37,976 nt of DNA from Bifidobacterium breve (GCA_945861925.1 CAMAWO010000008.1:1-37976), one strand, 5' to 3'; counted from the first letter of the stretch, positions 14,885 to 24,155 are shown. Notes: generated by a model from the letters alone, not told the origin. Numbers and translations are program-made.

Positions 14885-14908
14885 ACGTAGCGAGCTATCG
14901 GACCCCTG

Positions 14909-16213
14909 TCACAGTCCGCTGCCAAACTCAGCTGGCTGTGAGCACGGTCGCCAAAGTCTGTCGATTGGCATGACGTGCAGCCGGTCTTCGTAGGTGTACG
15001 AACGTGCCCCAGTCGAGAGGGCCACTCCCGCAACAAAGTTGTCCCCCAGTGCCTCTCGCAGCTTGCGCAGACCCTTGAGGTCCGATCCGGGCACGCGCTC
15101 GTTGGCCTTGACCTCGAATGCCAGGACACGGCCGTCGTGGGCCTCGATCACGAAGTCGACTTCGTGTTCGTCGCCTGTACGCCAGTACCCGAGGATCGGA
15201 GCCTCGGGCAGCCAGGACACCTGCTTGGTCAACTCGCCCACCACGAACGTCTCGAGCAGGTTTCCGAACTCCGTCAGCACAGTCGGGTCTAGGGACGCCA
15301 GCTTCTGCGTGCTGATCCGCATCAGCCGTGCGGCGAGCCCCGAGTCGACAACATGGATCTTCGGCCTCGCTGCTGCCCGTGCTCGCAGTGTCTTGCCCCA
15401 GGCGGGCAGTTGCACGACGAGGAACAAGTCCTCGAGTAGGCGCACATAGCCGTCAGCTGTCGGCCGGGTCGTATCTAGGCCTGCCATGGCGGTCGAGACG
15501 TTGAGGATCTGCGCCGTCTGGCCCGCGAGGCGGTTCAGCAGGGACCGGAGAACTGCCCGCTGCCTGACCTTCTGCAGTTCGAGTGCGTCCCGCTCGAGTG
15601 AATGCTTGACGAAGTCGTCGAACCACCGGTTGCGTGCCCTGCCCTCCCGGCGCAGAGCCAAGGGAAACCCTCCTGCACAAAGCCGTTCGACATACTCCTC
15701 CCGTGTCGTCGTGGACGTGGGATGGGCCGCCACGGCAGCGTCGGGATCGTAAAAAAGAGCCACGACCAGGTCCTCGATGTCGCCAGCGATCTCGCCCTGG
15801 GAGAGCGGGAGGACGTTGAGGGTGTGGAGCCGGCCGGTCAGGGCCTGGGCCGTGACTGGGAGGGCTTCGTGCCTCGTAGATCCCGTCAGAACGGCGGTCC
15901 CGGGGAGCGCCCCGTCCCGGCTCATGCGGGTCTTGAGGGCGTCGAGCAACTCAGGCGCCTTCTGGTACTCGTCTAGGCACACTGGCCGTTCTCCGGCCAC
16001 CACCTGCGTCGGGTTGGCCCGTGCAGCGTCCAGAGTCGCTGGGTCGTCTAGGTCGATGACCCCGACCTTGTGACGAGCGGCGAAATCGCGCAGCAGTGTG
16101 GACTTGCCTACCGACCTCGGCCCGTGGAGCGCGATCACTGGCTCCTCGGCCGAACGTGCTTCGATGACATCGTGAAGTCTGCGACGGGCCATGCCCTCGG
16201 ACAGTCCGCTCAT
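14909..16213 (-). CDS. AAA ATPase with C-terminal DUF4143 nuclease-like domain
   Basis: This 434-aa protein has a Walker A GPRSVGKST near residue 35, PVCLDEYQ as a Walker-B-like strand near 100 and a sensor strand AVLTGSTR. The C-terminal DUF4143 domain includes HVVDSGLAARLM, GNLLETFVVGEL and WRTGDEHEVDFVIEAHDGRVLAFEVKA. The last of these is a PD-(D/E)XK-like pattern (E-VD-FVIE...EVKA). Such ATPases are widespread in accessory DNA and their cellular role is unclear; some may act in defence or TA-like roles. The start at ATG 16213 is favoured over 16240 because TATCCT lies six bases upstream. Three 23-base tandem repeats stand behind it and may control it. The gene looks intact amid decayed neighbours. 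Confidence 0.85.
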   Translation of the reverse strand: MSGLSEGMARRRLHDVIEARSAEEPVIALHGPRSVGKSTLLRDFAARHKVGVIDLDDPATLDAARANPTQVVAGERPVCLDEYQKAPELLDALKTRMSRDGALPGTAVLTGSTRHEALPVTAQALTGRLHTLNVLPLSQGEIAGDIEDLVVALFYDPDAAVAAHPTSTTTREEYVERLCAGGFPLALRREGRARNRWFDDFVKHSLERDALELQKVRQRAVLRSLLNRLAGQTAQILNVSTAMAGLDTTRPTADGYVRLLEDLFLVVQLPAWGKTLRARAAARPKIHVVDSGLAARLMRISTQKLASLDPTVLTEFGNLLETFVVGELTKQVSWLPEAPILGYWRTGDEHEVDFVIEAHDGRVLAFEVKANERVPGSDLKGLRKLREALGDNFVAGVALSTGARSYTYEDRLHVMPIDRLWRPCSQPAEFGSGL

Positions 16214-16219
16214 GTGTGC

Positions 16220-16225
16220 AGGATA
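16220..16225 (-). promoter_or_regulatory. -10 box (TATCCT) of the DUF4143 ATPase gene
   Basis: TATCCT on the minus strand ends six bases before ATG 16213, the same spacing as in the HTH gene at 7733. No good -35 hexamer was found at 16-18 bases. An activator bound to the adjacent 23-base repeats could compensate. Confidence 0.4.
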
Positions 16226-16240
16226 CCAGAGTTGCAGCAC

Positions 16241-16308
16241 TCAAACTTATAAAACGTGAGGGGGCTAAACTTGCAAAATATGAGGGGCTAGACTTGCAAA
16301 ACGTGAGG
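16241..16308. repeat. Three tandem 23-base repeats upstream of the ATPase gene
   Basis: The repeats are (T)CAAACTTATAAAACGTGAGGGG, CTAAACTTGCAAAATATGAGGGG and CTAGACTTGCAAAACGTGAGG, at a 23-base period with few differences. Phased on about two helical turns and lying just upstream of the -10 box, they look like binding sites of a regulator. The iteron-like look does not come with any replication gene. Confidence 0.8.
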
Positions 16309-16329
16309 CCATGCTGTGTCAGGTCCGCG

Positions 16330-18039
16330 CTAGCTGCGGCGTAGCTTTCGCTTGGCCTGACGCAGTTTTTCGGTCGCCCGCCACGTACGGCTCGACAGGA
16401 TCGCTGCGAGCGCTGCCTCCGTCGACGCCGTGCTGCTCACCGTGCTTGTCGCCACTGTCGGCAGGCCGATCACATGCTGGAAGAAGTCGATGAGCGCGCT
16501 GGCAAAGCCGTCCCAGGTGAGCGCGGTGATGGCCCGGTGGAGGTCGGCCACGCGCTGCTCCGCTGCCTTCGGATCGGCAAGGATGGTCGTGAGGTCCGCG
16601 GCGAATTCGTCGATGACCCAGCCACTCGGGAGGCCGCTCAGGTGGGCGATCTCTTTGAGCGGCCCAAAGTCGGCGAACGTGGATGGCGTTCCGAGGGCAG
16701 CGGCCTCATAGGGCACGAACCCGAACCCTTCGGCGCTTGACGGGTAGAGCACCGCGCTGGCGTTGGCGAGGAGCCATGCCCGACTTGCGCTCGACAGGTG
16801 GCCCGCGGTGCGGACGGTGCCGCGCAGATCGACGTGCTTTGAGAGCAGTCGTTCCTCCTGCTCCTTGGAACTGCTGCTCTTCACGTGCAGGCCGGCGAGC
16901 ACGAGATCGCACGACTGCCCGCTCGCCAGCACCTGCTGCCACACTGCGATCGCAAAGTCGCGGTTCTTGTGCTGGAAATCATTGCCGAGCACCGCCACGA
17001 AGCGCTTGCCGCCAAGCTTCTCGACGATCTCGGCGAGGTCAGCGTCAGGCTGCTCGGGCGCGCTCGTTGCCGCGATGTGATCAAGGCCGAGCGGGATGGG
17101 CTGGACGCGCTCAGGGTCCAGGCGCGGCACCTCGGTGCGCAGTCGCGCAGCGACGTCCGCACTGATCGTCGCAACGCCGTCAACCGAGAGGGCGATCTTC
17201 CGCTGGAGGCCTCGGTAGGCCGCCCAGGCCTCGGGGGAGCCGTGGTAGCGCGGGATGTCGTACGCAATGAGATCAAGGTATGTGGTGACGATCCGTCGGC
17301 CCAGTCCACGAGCCTCGGAGATATTGCTGCGGCCATCGATCTGATTCGGGTACCACACGACATCGGCCTGCTCGGGAGGGCGCTCAGCAGTATGGACCGC
17401 CACCTTCGGGTGCGTGACGAGATGCTCCGCGTACGCAGGCAACTCAGGCAACCCGACCAGCGTGATGACGTCAATGCGCTCATCGTCAGCCATCGCACGC
17501 ACTGCCGCCGTTGTGAGCACCTGCGCCCCCGTCTCGTACGGGCCAAGCCAGGTGACGTCGATCGTTACCGAGATATTGCGAGCCTTAAGCGGCTGCGTGT
17601 GGGTCGTTGAGTAGTGCGAACTGCTCGGGTCATCGGCCTCGATCTCGTCCATCGCGGCGGCTCCTGCGATCGGTTTCGCCTTCGCCACGTCACGATGCGA
17701 GGTGAGCCACCAGTCGTGCCACAGCCCCCGCTCGGAGGCCTTCGCCGTCCAAAGGAGCAAGTCCTCGACATCTCTGGCCAGCTGCGGCAACGGTCCGACA
17801 AGATCCTCCGCGTCCCGCGCTACAGCGATGAGCGGGCCTGCGGGCGCTGTCGCCCGGAGCCATGTTTCGGTCACCTGATCATTGGGGTGCAGCGAGAGAG
17901 TGACTATGCGCGGGTCACTGTCGATCCGCCGACCGAACTCCGCCATGCGATCCATGGTGAGCAGCGCCGGGTCGCCGAACACGACGAGCACCCGACCCCT
18001 CGGCGACTTGAACGACTCGGTCGCGCCCTGTTGGCTCAT
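16330..18039 (-). CDS. Large family 4 glycosyltransferase
   Basis: This 569-aa protein starts at ATG 18039 behind AGGTAGGG. The first 150 residues are a non-catalytic region (RVLVVFGDPALLTMDRMAEFGRR...). From about residue 155 it is a GT-B enzyme: VTIDVTWLGPYETGAQVLTTAAVRAM, VVWYPNQIDGRSNI, FVAVLGNDFQHKNRDFAIAVW, and the GT4 signature YPSSAEGFGFVPYEAAALGTPS (E-x7-E) near 455. It ends with the basic motif SSRTWRATEKLRQAKRKLRRS, shared in form with two other proteins here. It is expected to add sugars, mannose or rhamnose being plausible, to the growing polymer in the cytoplasm. It is downstream of the Wzm/Wzt and GT2 genes in one minus-strand operon. Confidence 0.88.
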   Translation of the reverse strand: MSQQGATESFKSPRGRVLVVFGDPALLTMDRMAEFGRRIDSDPRIVTLSLHPNDQVTETWLRATAPAGPLIAVARDAEDLVGPLPQLARDVEDLLLWTAKASERGLWHDWWLTSHRDVAKAKPIAGAAAMDEIEADDPSSSHYSTTHTQPLKARNISVTIDVTWLGPYETGAQVLTTAAVRAMADDERIDVITLVGLPELPAYAEHLVTHPKVAVHTAERPPEQADVVWYPNQIDGRSNISEARGLGRRIVTTYLDLIAYDIPRYHGSPEAWAAYRGLQRKIALSVDGVATISADVAARLRTEVPRLDPERVQPIPLGLDHIAATSAPEQPDADLAEIVEKLGGKRFVAVLGNDFQHKNRDFAIAVWQQVLASGQSCDLVLAGLHVKSSSSKEQEERLLSKHVDLRGTVRTAGHLSSASRAWLLANASAVLYPSSAEGFGFVPYEAAALGTPSTFADFGPLKEIAHLSGLPSGWVIDEFAADLTTILADPKAAEQRVADLHRAITALTWDGFASALIDFFQHVIGLPTVATSTVSSTASTEAALAAILSSRTWRATEKLRQAKRKLRRS

Positions 18040-18066
18040 GCGATTCCCTACCTGCCTCGTTCGCTG

Positions 18067-19806
18067 CTAGTTCGGTTCGTAGATACGTGCAAGTTGCTCG
18101 TTCAGTGCCGGCGAGTAGTACGGGTCGGGGGTCGCACCCACCCACCGCTGCCCGAACAGGTCGTGCTCCGCGGGGTCGGGTTTCTTTCGGACGATGGACG
18201 CGCCCTCGTGATGGGTGAGGTGGGCGTACGGAGTCCACGCGACGCGGTACCCGGCGGCGCGCGCCCGCAGGCAGAAGTCGACGTCGTTGAAATCCTTGGC
18301 GAAGGCCGTGTCGAACCCGTCGAGCTCATCGAAGACCGACGTGCGGACGAGCATCGCGGCCGCGGTGACCGCCGAATAGTTGCGCGGCGTAAGGATCGAG
18401 CCGAAGTAGCCGTACTCCTTACCCGACTTGCCAATCCACGCATGGGTGGGGCCGCTCGGCAGCATGACCATGCCGACATGCTGGAGCTTGCCGTCGGGGT
18501 AGGTGAGCAAGCACCCGGTGACGCCGACGCCCGGGATCTGGCCGATCTCCAACATGCGGGTGACTGGATCGCGCTGAGCAACCGTCGTGTCGTCATTAAG
18601 GAGGAGCAGGGAATCTCCGGTCGCCGCGGTTCGGCCGAGGTTGATCGCCTCCGCGAAGTTGAAGTCACCGGTCTCGTACACAATCTGGGTCACCTCGTGC
18701 ATGCCGGCGCGCTCAATGGTCACCTCGTCAATGACCCCAGTGGTCACGATGATGATCTGCAGGCGCGTTCGCCGCTCGCCCTCGATGAGTGATGCGACGC
18801 AGTCGTCGATGAACCGGCGGTCACCGCGCTCATTCGGTGTGCCGATCGTCGGGATGATGACCGACACGAGGTGCTCGCCCTTGACGCGCGGATGCACCTC
18901 ATTGAGTCCACGCACCCGGCTGGCCTCAACCGTGCCACCGTCGAAGGTGCGATCAAGGTGCTCCTGCTGGGCGCGCGCTGCTGCCTGTTGCGCCCACGGC
19001 TTGGCCTCGATCGTGAGCGCGGTCGACTCAGCCCAGGCCCGCCAGTGGTAGAGCGGCAGCGGAATATGAACCACGTTGGTGAGAAGCGGCATGAGGCGCA
19101 GGGCCAGGTCAAAATCCTGGGCGCCGTCCATCGACGAGCGCAGGCCGCCCACCTCGTTGACGAGTCTGCGCTTGAAGATCGTGAAGTGGCACAGGTACAT
19201 CTGGGTGAGGAGCAACTCAGGAGAATAGTCGGGCTTGCAGTAGAGGTCGAAATGTTCGCCTCGTGGGTTGATCTTGTCCTCGTCGGAGTAGATCGCATCC
19301 GGTTCGTCGCCCTCATCCAGCCGCTGGCTGAAGATCTCGATGCATCGGGGATCAAGGGCATCGTCGTGGTCAAGCATTGCGACGTAGTCGCCGGTTGCGC
19401 TCCGAAGTGCATGATTGAGGGCGGACGAAATCCCGCCGTTCTCCTGCTGGATGATGCGGACGCGGACGTCACCGGCGTGCAGGGCGGCAAACTGCGCGAG
19501 GAACTCCCCGACCTCCGGCTTGGTGCTCCCGTCATTTGCCACGACGAGTTCCCAGTTGCGGGCCTGCTGGCGGATCACCGAGTTCAGGCACTCGTCAAGG
19601 AACTCGATCGGCGGGTTGTAGACCGGCACGAGAATCGAGATGGTGACGTCGTGGTCGGTGGTGCCAGCGGAAATCTCGGGGGCGAGGGCCAGCCAAGCCT
19701 TGTAGTGCTTACCGATATTGCGTTCCCACAGCTTGCGTTTGGCCCAGCGCTTCACCCGGCCGGCGCGCCGCTTCGCCTTGATAATGGGGTTCCTCTCCGT
19801 CAGCAT
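18067..19806 (-). CDS. Tandem two-domain family 2 glycosyltransferase
   Basis: This 579-aa protein starts at ATG 19806, eight bases after the wzt stop. It has two GT-A domains. The first starts near residue 55 (TISILVPVYNPPIEFLDECLNSVIRQ) with VANDGST and MLDHDDALDP (DxD). The second starts near 320 (LVSVIIPTIGT) with LLLNDDTTV, GKLQHVGMVML, FDTAFAKDFNDVDFCLRARAAGYRVAWTPYAHLTHHEGAS. Tandem GT2 enzymes of this type elongate or cap polymers with O-antigen-like repeats, and the second domain resembles rhamnosyltransferases. A basic N-terminal helix (KAKRRAGRVKRWAKRKLWER) may hold it at the membrane. It is co-transcribed with the exporter and the following GT4. Confidence 0.9.
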   Translation of the reverse strand: MLTERNPIIKAKRRAGRVKRWAKRKLWERNIGKHYKAWLALAPEISAGTTDHDVTISILVPVYNPPIEFLDECLNSVIRQQARNWELVVANDGSTKPEVGEFLAQFAALHAGDVRVRIIQQENGGISSALNHALRSATGDYVAMLDHDDALDPRCIEIFSQRLDEGDEPDAIYSDEDKINPRGEHFDLYCKPDYSPELLLTQMYLCHFTIFKRRLVNEVGGLRSSMDGAQDFDLALRLMPLLTNVVHIPLPLYHWRAWAESTALTIEAKPWAQQAAARAQQEHLDRTFDGGTVEASRVRGLNEVHPRVKGEHLVSVIIPTIGTPNERGDRRFIDDCVASLIEGERRTRLQIIIVTTGVIDEVTIERAGMHEVTQIVYETGDFNFAEAINLGRTAATGDSLLLLNDDTTVAQRDPVTRMLEIGQIPGVGVTGCLLTYPDGKLQHVGMVMLPSGPTHAWIGKSGKEYGYFGSILTPRNYSAVTAAAMLVRTSVFDELDGFDTAFAKDFNDVDFCLRARAAGYRVAWTPYAHLTHHEGASIVRKKPDPAEHDLFGQRWVGATPDPYYSPALNEQLARIYEPN

Positions 19807-19814
19807 CAAAAGGC

Positions 19815-21050
19815 CTAGGTGAGACGGAACTCGACGGGGAGTTGCACAAAGCCTTGGCCGATCTCGCCTCTCTGACTGCGCACCGGGAACTCGACGGCGT
19901 CATTCCAGGAGTCGAGCAGTTTCGAGCCGCTGAAATCGAAGACATCGACATGCACCCGGTAGCGGCCGGGCAGCAGCGGGTTGTCGGTCAGTGCGACCGT
20001 GATCGTCCGGTCCCCTTCAAGGGTTCCGAAGTCGGTGCCGACCCGGTGATTGCTCACCATGGTGACGAGGGGGCCGGATTCATGCTGAAGGGCAATGCGC
20101 ACGTTCGGCCCGAGCACGGGCTCGCGCGCCGTCATCTCAAGGCTGATCTGGAAGGTCGTGCCGGTCTCGGCGTGACCGATGGGCTGGCCGTCGAGGTCGA
20201 CGATCTTTGCGCTGCGCACCCGGATGCTCTGATCGCCAGCCCGCGGGTCACCCGCGTCGTCGCGCACCGCCTCGATTTGCAGATTGCGCGCGGCTTCGTC
20301 CGAATTGACCCGCTTTAGGTACGCGGCGATGGTCTCCGTGGGGGCACCTGCCGTCTGGAGTTCACCATGCTCGAGCCAGGCGATCTCATCGCAGAGCGCC
20401 TCGAGCTGACCGAGGCCATGGCTCACGACGATGATCGTGCGGCCCGAGCGCCGCAGTGCATAGAGGTGGTCGAAGCACTTGCGCTGGAACTCCTCGTCGC
20501 CGACCGCGAGCACCTCATCGACAACGAGAACGTCTGGTTTCATATGCACCGCAACAGAAAATCCAAGGCGAACATACATACCGCTCGAGTAATGCTTTAC
20601 CGGGTCATTGATGAAATCGCCGAGCCCGCTGAACTCGACGATCTCTTCTGTCACCGCCTGAATGTCCTTGCGGGGCAGTCCGAGGATCGAGCCGTTGAGG
20701 TTGATGTTCTCTCGGCCGGTCATGTCGGGGTGGAAACCCGCTCCGAGTTCGATGAGTGCGGCAACCCGTCCGTCTGTAGTGATGGATCCTTCAGTCGGGC
20801 GGTAGATGCCGCCGATCATCTTCAGGAGGGTCGATTTGCCGGAGCCGTTGTGGCCGATGAGTCCATAGACGCTCCCCTTGGGGATCTGGAGCGTGACATC
20901 GCGAACGGCCCAGAAGTCCTCAGGCTTGCGGGCACGCCCGCGAACGAGGCGCTCCTTGATGCTGTTGCGTCGATCGGTGTGACGCTTGAAGCGCTTGCCG
21001 ACTTGCTGGATGTCGACGGCGAGGCTAGCGCCGACCGGTTGGATCGTCAC
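19815..21050 (-). CDS. wzt: Polysaccharide ABC transporter ATPase with carbohydrate-binding domain
   Basis: This 411-aa protein has Walker A GHNGSGKST at residues 66-74, the signature HYSSGM, Walker B VLVVDEVLAVGD and the H-loop VVSHG, as in Wzt/TagH-type ATPases. Residues from about 270 (QSIRVRSAKIVDLDGQPIGHAETGTTFQISLEMTARE...GEIGQGFVQLPVEFRL) form a Wzt-C-like beta-sandwich, which in O9a-type systems recognises the modified end of the polymer before export. I set the start at GTG 21050, overlapping the wzm stop (GTGA); the track's 158-residue extension reads through wzm out of frame. A C-terminal binding domain implies that chain ends are capped, which the FkbM methyltransferase could do. 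Confidence 0.92.
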   Translation of the reverse strand: MTIQPVGASLAVDIQQVGKRFKRHTDRRNSIKERLVRGRARKPEDFWAVRDVTLQIPKGSVYGLIGHNGSGKSTLLKMIGGIYRPTEGSITTDGRVAALIELGAGFHPDMTGRENINLNGSILGLPRKDIQAVTEEIVEFSGLGDFINDPVKHYSSGMYVRLGFSVAVHMKPDVLVVDEVLAVGDEEFQRKCFDHLYALRRSGRTIIVVSHGLGQLEALCDEIAWLEHGELQTAGAPTETIAAYLKRVNSDEAARNLQIEAVRDDAGDPRAGDQSIRVRSAKIVDLDGQPIGHAETGTTFQISLEMTAREPVLGPNVRIALQHESGPLVTMVSNHRVGTDFGTLEGDRTITVALTDNPLLPGRYRVHVDVFDFSGSKLLDSWNDAVEFPVRSQRGEIGQGFVQLPVEFRLT

Positions 21051-21844
21051 AGCATCTCCCCGATGTCTTCGCTCCAGCGGTTGAAGATCGCAAAGCCGGC
21101 CCAGAAGGTGAGGAAACCGCCGACCAGGAGGCCAATGACCACGAGTGCCGGTGGCGCCACGAGTGAGTACATTGCGTCGTGCATACCCTCGACATACCAA
21201 GAGACCGGGTTGAGCTTCACCACCCATGACAACAGTTCGTTCTGGCCATCCACCATGCTGATTGGGTAGAGCACCGGGGTAAGGAAGTACAAGGCGCCGA
21301 GTACCACCGCGACGATGTACATAACGTCGCCGAACCGCGCATTGATGATCGATAAAACCAGTCCCACTCCCTGGGCGAATAGGGCCATACCTACGAGGAT
21401 CGGAAGCGCGAGGGTCCAGGTCCAACTGATGTTGCGCAGGAACAGGAACATGATGACAAGTACGCCGAGCTCGAGCAGCACCTGAATCATTTGGACAAGC
21501 GAGGCACCGAGCACTGGGGCCCATGCTGGGAACTGCACCTTCTTCAGCAGCTCGCCGCTGCTTTTCAGCTGGGTCATCGACAAGGTCAGGAGACCGGAGA
21601 AGAGGTTCCAGGTGACGAGGCCGGTGAACAGGAAAGCGGCGTAGGAGCTGCCCTCACCGTTGCCGAGCTCGGGAGCTTTGATTCGGAAGACGAGGCTGAA
21701 GACCGCCGCGAAGATGACGAGGGTCGCGAGTGGCTGGATGAGCGACCACGACCAGCCCAGAATGCTCGAGCGGTATCGGGTAGCGAAGTCACGATTCGCG
21801 AAGGCGAAAATGAGGGCCCGACGCGTGTAGAGGTCGGTCAGCAC
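21047..21844 (-). CDS. wzm: Polysaccharide ABC transporter permease
   Basis: This 265-aa ABC-2 type permease starts at GTG 21844 with GAGAGAGG upstream. The N-terminal amphipathic stretch RRALIFAFANRDFATRYRSSILGWSWSLIQPL is the hallmark of Wzm/TagG/RfbA permeases. Six hydrophobic segments follow, and the C-terminus (VVKLNPVSWYVEGMHDAMYSL) contains the usual LNP motif. With Wzt it exports an undecaprenyl-linked polymer across the cytoplasmic membrane. It heads the minus-strand operon wzm-wzt-GT2-GT4 and is divergent from the secreted Ig-like gene, with 119 bases between. Confidence 0.92.
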   Translation of the reverse strand: MLTDLYTRRALIFAFANRDFATRYRSSILGWSWSLIQPLATLVIFAAVFSLVFRIKAPELGNGEGSSYAAFLFTGLVTWNLFSGLLTLSMTQLKSSGELLKKVQFPAWAPVLGASLVQMIQVLLELGVLVIMFLFLRNISWTWTLALPILVGMALFAQGVGLVLSIINARFGDVMYIVAVVLGALYFLTPVLYPISMVDGQNELLSWVVKLNPVSWYVEGMHDAMYSLVAPPALVVIGLLVGGFLTFWAGFAIFNRWSEDIGEML

Positions 21845-21963
21845 TTGTGCCCGCCTCTCTCACTCATGACGATGGTGATCCTAACGTGCCACCACAAACT
21901 CACCTTGCCTCCAAACGCCGCCCTTCATCGGTATTGTCGGCTCTAGTCCTGAAGGAGGCTTCC

Positions 21964-23156
21964 ATGACCGTCATCACGTCACGCCGCTCGCGGGACTCGG
22001 GATCGCACCCGCAGCCACCGCCGCGGCAGCGGGGTACGTCGCGACCCCGAATGGCATGGTCGGAGTCAACCAATCGGTGATCGTCTCCGCCCCGAAGCTG
22101 AATGGTCAGGTCGTCTCAATCGGATTCACTTCGGGCACCAACTCCTTCACCCAGCAAACAACCCTTGGTTCAACGGGCATCGGATCCCTCAACTGGACCC
22201 CGACCACGCCTGGCAGCTGGGTAATCGCTGGCCTCGGTAACGCCATCTCCGCTGGTTCGACCACCGTGAGCGTCGCCGCCATGCCGACCGAGACCACGCT
22301 CATCGCCCCGAACAACGTGCAGCGGCGGGTCCCCGGCGTCTTGAACGTCATCGTGAGCGCGACCCTCGGCACCATTCCGCCAGCAGGCTCCGTCTCAATC
22401 TCGTCCGCCTTCGGGTCACCGGTCGGCACCGCCGCCCTCGCCCCGATGCCCGGCACCACGAGCGCCCTGGCACAGGTGAGCTGGACCCCCGAGCCCATTG
22501 GCCCCTTCCCGCTCATCGCTACCTACGTTCCCGCTTCCGGGGCTTACACGGCCTCAACGAGCGGCACCGCCCAACCGAACGTCGTCGGAGACAACCCAAC
22601 CGTTTCACTGCAGTTCGCTCCCGTGCTGCGACTCGGCCAGCCCGCGCTCCTCACCGCGGTACTGGGCGCCGGTGTGCCGGACGGCAGTGCCGCCTTCATC
22701 GTCGATACGACCACGATCGGCGGTTCCGTGCCAACGACGAGCGGCATCGCCTACCAGCACTGGACCCCCGGCAAACTCGGCTACCAGATGATCACCGTCC
22801 AATTCTCAACCGGAGCCCCGAAGAACGTGAACGGCACCTCGACGCAGGCGGTGAGCGTCCAGCCAGGCCTGCCCCTTGACACGGTGGTCGTCGACCCGGT
22901 CGGACAGGCCCCATGGGCCGTCGGATCGCCCATCGTCATGAAGGCGGGTACCAACGTGACCTTGGCGGCGACAGCCTCATCAGGAGCTACCGTGCTCTTC
23001 TCCGAGTCCGGACCTTGCATCATCAGCGCCGCCGTACTCAAGGCGCTCGTCGCCGGGCAGTGCCAGGTCACGGTCGTTTCACCCGGTAATGCCGCGTACG
23101 ACAACTCCTCGGCCATCTACACGATCGCGGTGACGGCGCCGCCCAAGAAGGGCTAG
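21964..23156 (+). pseudogene. Secreted Ig-like repeat protein, frameshifted in its signal peptide
   Basis: AAGGAGG lies five bases before ATG 21964, an excellent start. The frame from that ATG (MTVITSRRSRD...) is closed at 22080. The protein-like frame is -1 to it and begins TPLAGLGIAPAATAAAAGYVATPNGMVGVNQSVIVSAP, clearly the end of a signal peptide and the first mature strand. The hydrophobic core of the signal peptide is missing, so a small deletion has removed it and shifted frame. The mature part to 23156 has Ser/Thr/Pro-rich Ig-like beta domains (SVIVSAP...SGTNSFTQQTTLGSTGIGSLNWTPTTPGSW; repeated ...WTPxxxGxxPL), with a paired-Cys domain at the end (SGPCIIS...AGQCQVTV). No LPXTG sortase motif. 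The track start at 22056 is internal. Confidence 0.7.
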
Positions 23157-24155
23157 CCCCAGCGGGCCGGACGGTGCCCGTGGGCCTCCTTTCAGGCCCT
23201 GCCGCCTTCACCGAGCAGACGACCATCGGGGCCGCAGGCGAAGGCTCCATCACCTGGACGCCCACAGCAGCAGAGAGTCTCGAACAGCCTCCTGGGAGTT
23301 GTTGTCGCCCCGATCGGCGTCCTGCCCCCAATGGGGACCCTTGCCCTCTCGACGAGCACCGGCAACGCGATCTCCTCGGCCACCCTCGCCAGCACGACCG
23401 GCACCTCGTCGACGTCCAGCCTCATCGCCGGAGCGACCGCCACGTCGAGCTCCACCCTGCTCTGGACCCCAACTTCCAGTGGCGATATCCCCATCAAGGC
23501 GACCTACGCACCCTCGTCCGGCGGTCAACTCGCGTCCGTGAGCATTTTCTCAACGCCGAACACCACGACCGCGAACGCAACCGTCTCGGTACGGCGGCCG
23601 GCTGCCCTCTACGCAGGTTCACCCACGGTGGTTCAAGCGGTTCTCGGGCAGGGCATGCCGGACGGCAGCGTCGCCTTTCTTATCGACGGATCGACTCCCG
23701 TGGGCTCCTCCCCAACCGTCGACGGCGTTGCCTCACAACTCGTGACGATGCCGGCAAACGGGGTTCACACGATCTCCGTTGAATACACCGGCAAGAACCC
23801 AGGGTTCAGTGGCACGGCCACTCAACAGGTGTTCGTGCTCGGAGCTCGCCCAACGGATGCCCTCATCGTCACGCCCGCCGCCCAGGGTCCGTGGTCGGTT
23901 GCGCTGCCAATCGCGATGACATCGGGGCAGTCATTGAGCCTCACGGGGACCAGTGCCTCCGTCACGACGGTGCTTCTCAACGCATCGGGTATCTGCTTCG
24001 TCAACGGGGCGGTGCTCACCGCGCTCGCCGCCGGGGAGTGCCTCGTCACTGCGATCTCGCCGGGTGATGCCGCCAACTCGCCCGGATCGGCGACTTACAC
24101 GGTGTCGGTCGTGGCATCCTCGACTTCAACCTCCGGCCTGCCACCAAGCCGGTAA
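23157..24155 (+). pseudogene. Tandem degraded copy of the Ig-like secreted protein
   Basis: This is a paralogue of the preceding gene without a start. It opens with GRTVPVGLLSGPAAFTEQTTIGAAGEGSITWTPTAAES, matching VVSIGFTSGTNSFTQQTTLGSTGIGSLNWTPTTPGS, then shifts frame near 23280 with about 30 residues missing. It continues as NSLLGVVVAPIGVLPPMGTLALSTSTGN. The rest (LWTPTSSGDIPIKATYAPSSG..., MPDGSVAFLIDGSTPVGS, DALIVTPAAQGPWSVALPIAMTSG, SGICFVNGAVLTALAAGECLVTAISPGDAA) aligns domain by domain with copy one to the end. It lacks a signal peptide and ribosome binding site. The two genes are either a tandem duplication or the halves of one larger protein. Confidence 0.7.

Noticed and set aside
16241-16308. 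Tandem repeats as a plasmid iteron origin
   Set aside because: No replication initiator or AT-rich unwinding region is nearby, and the repeats sit at a promoter.
17614-18792. Plus-strand 392-aa ORF
   Set aside because: Antisense to the junction of two well-supported glycosyltransferases; no recognisable motif.
19815-21524. Track version of Wzt with 158 extra N-terminal residues
   Set aside because: The extension is an out-of-frame reading of wzm; the GTG overlapping the wzm stop is a better start.
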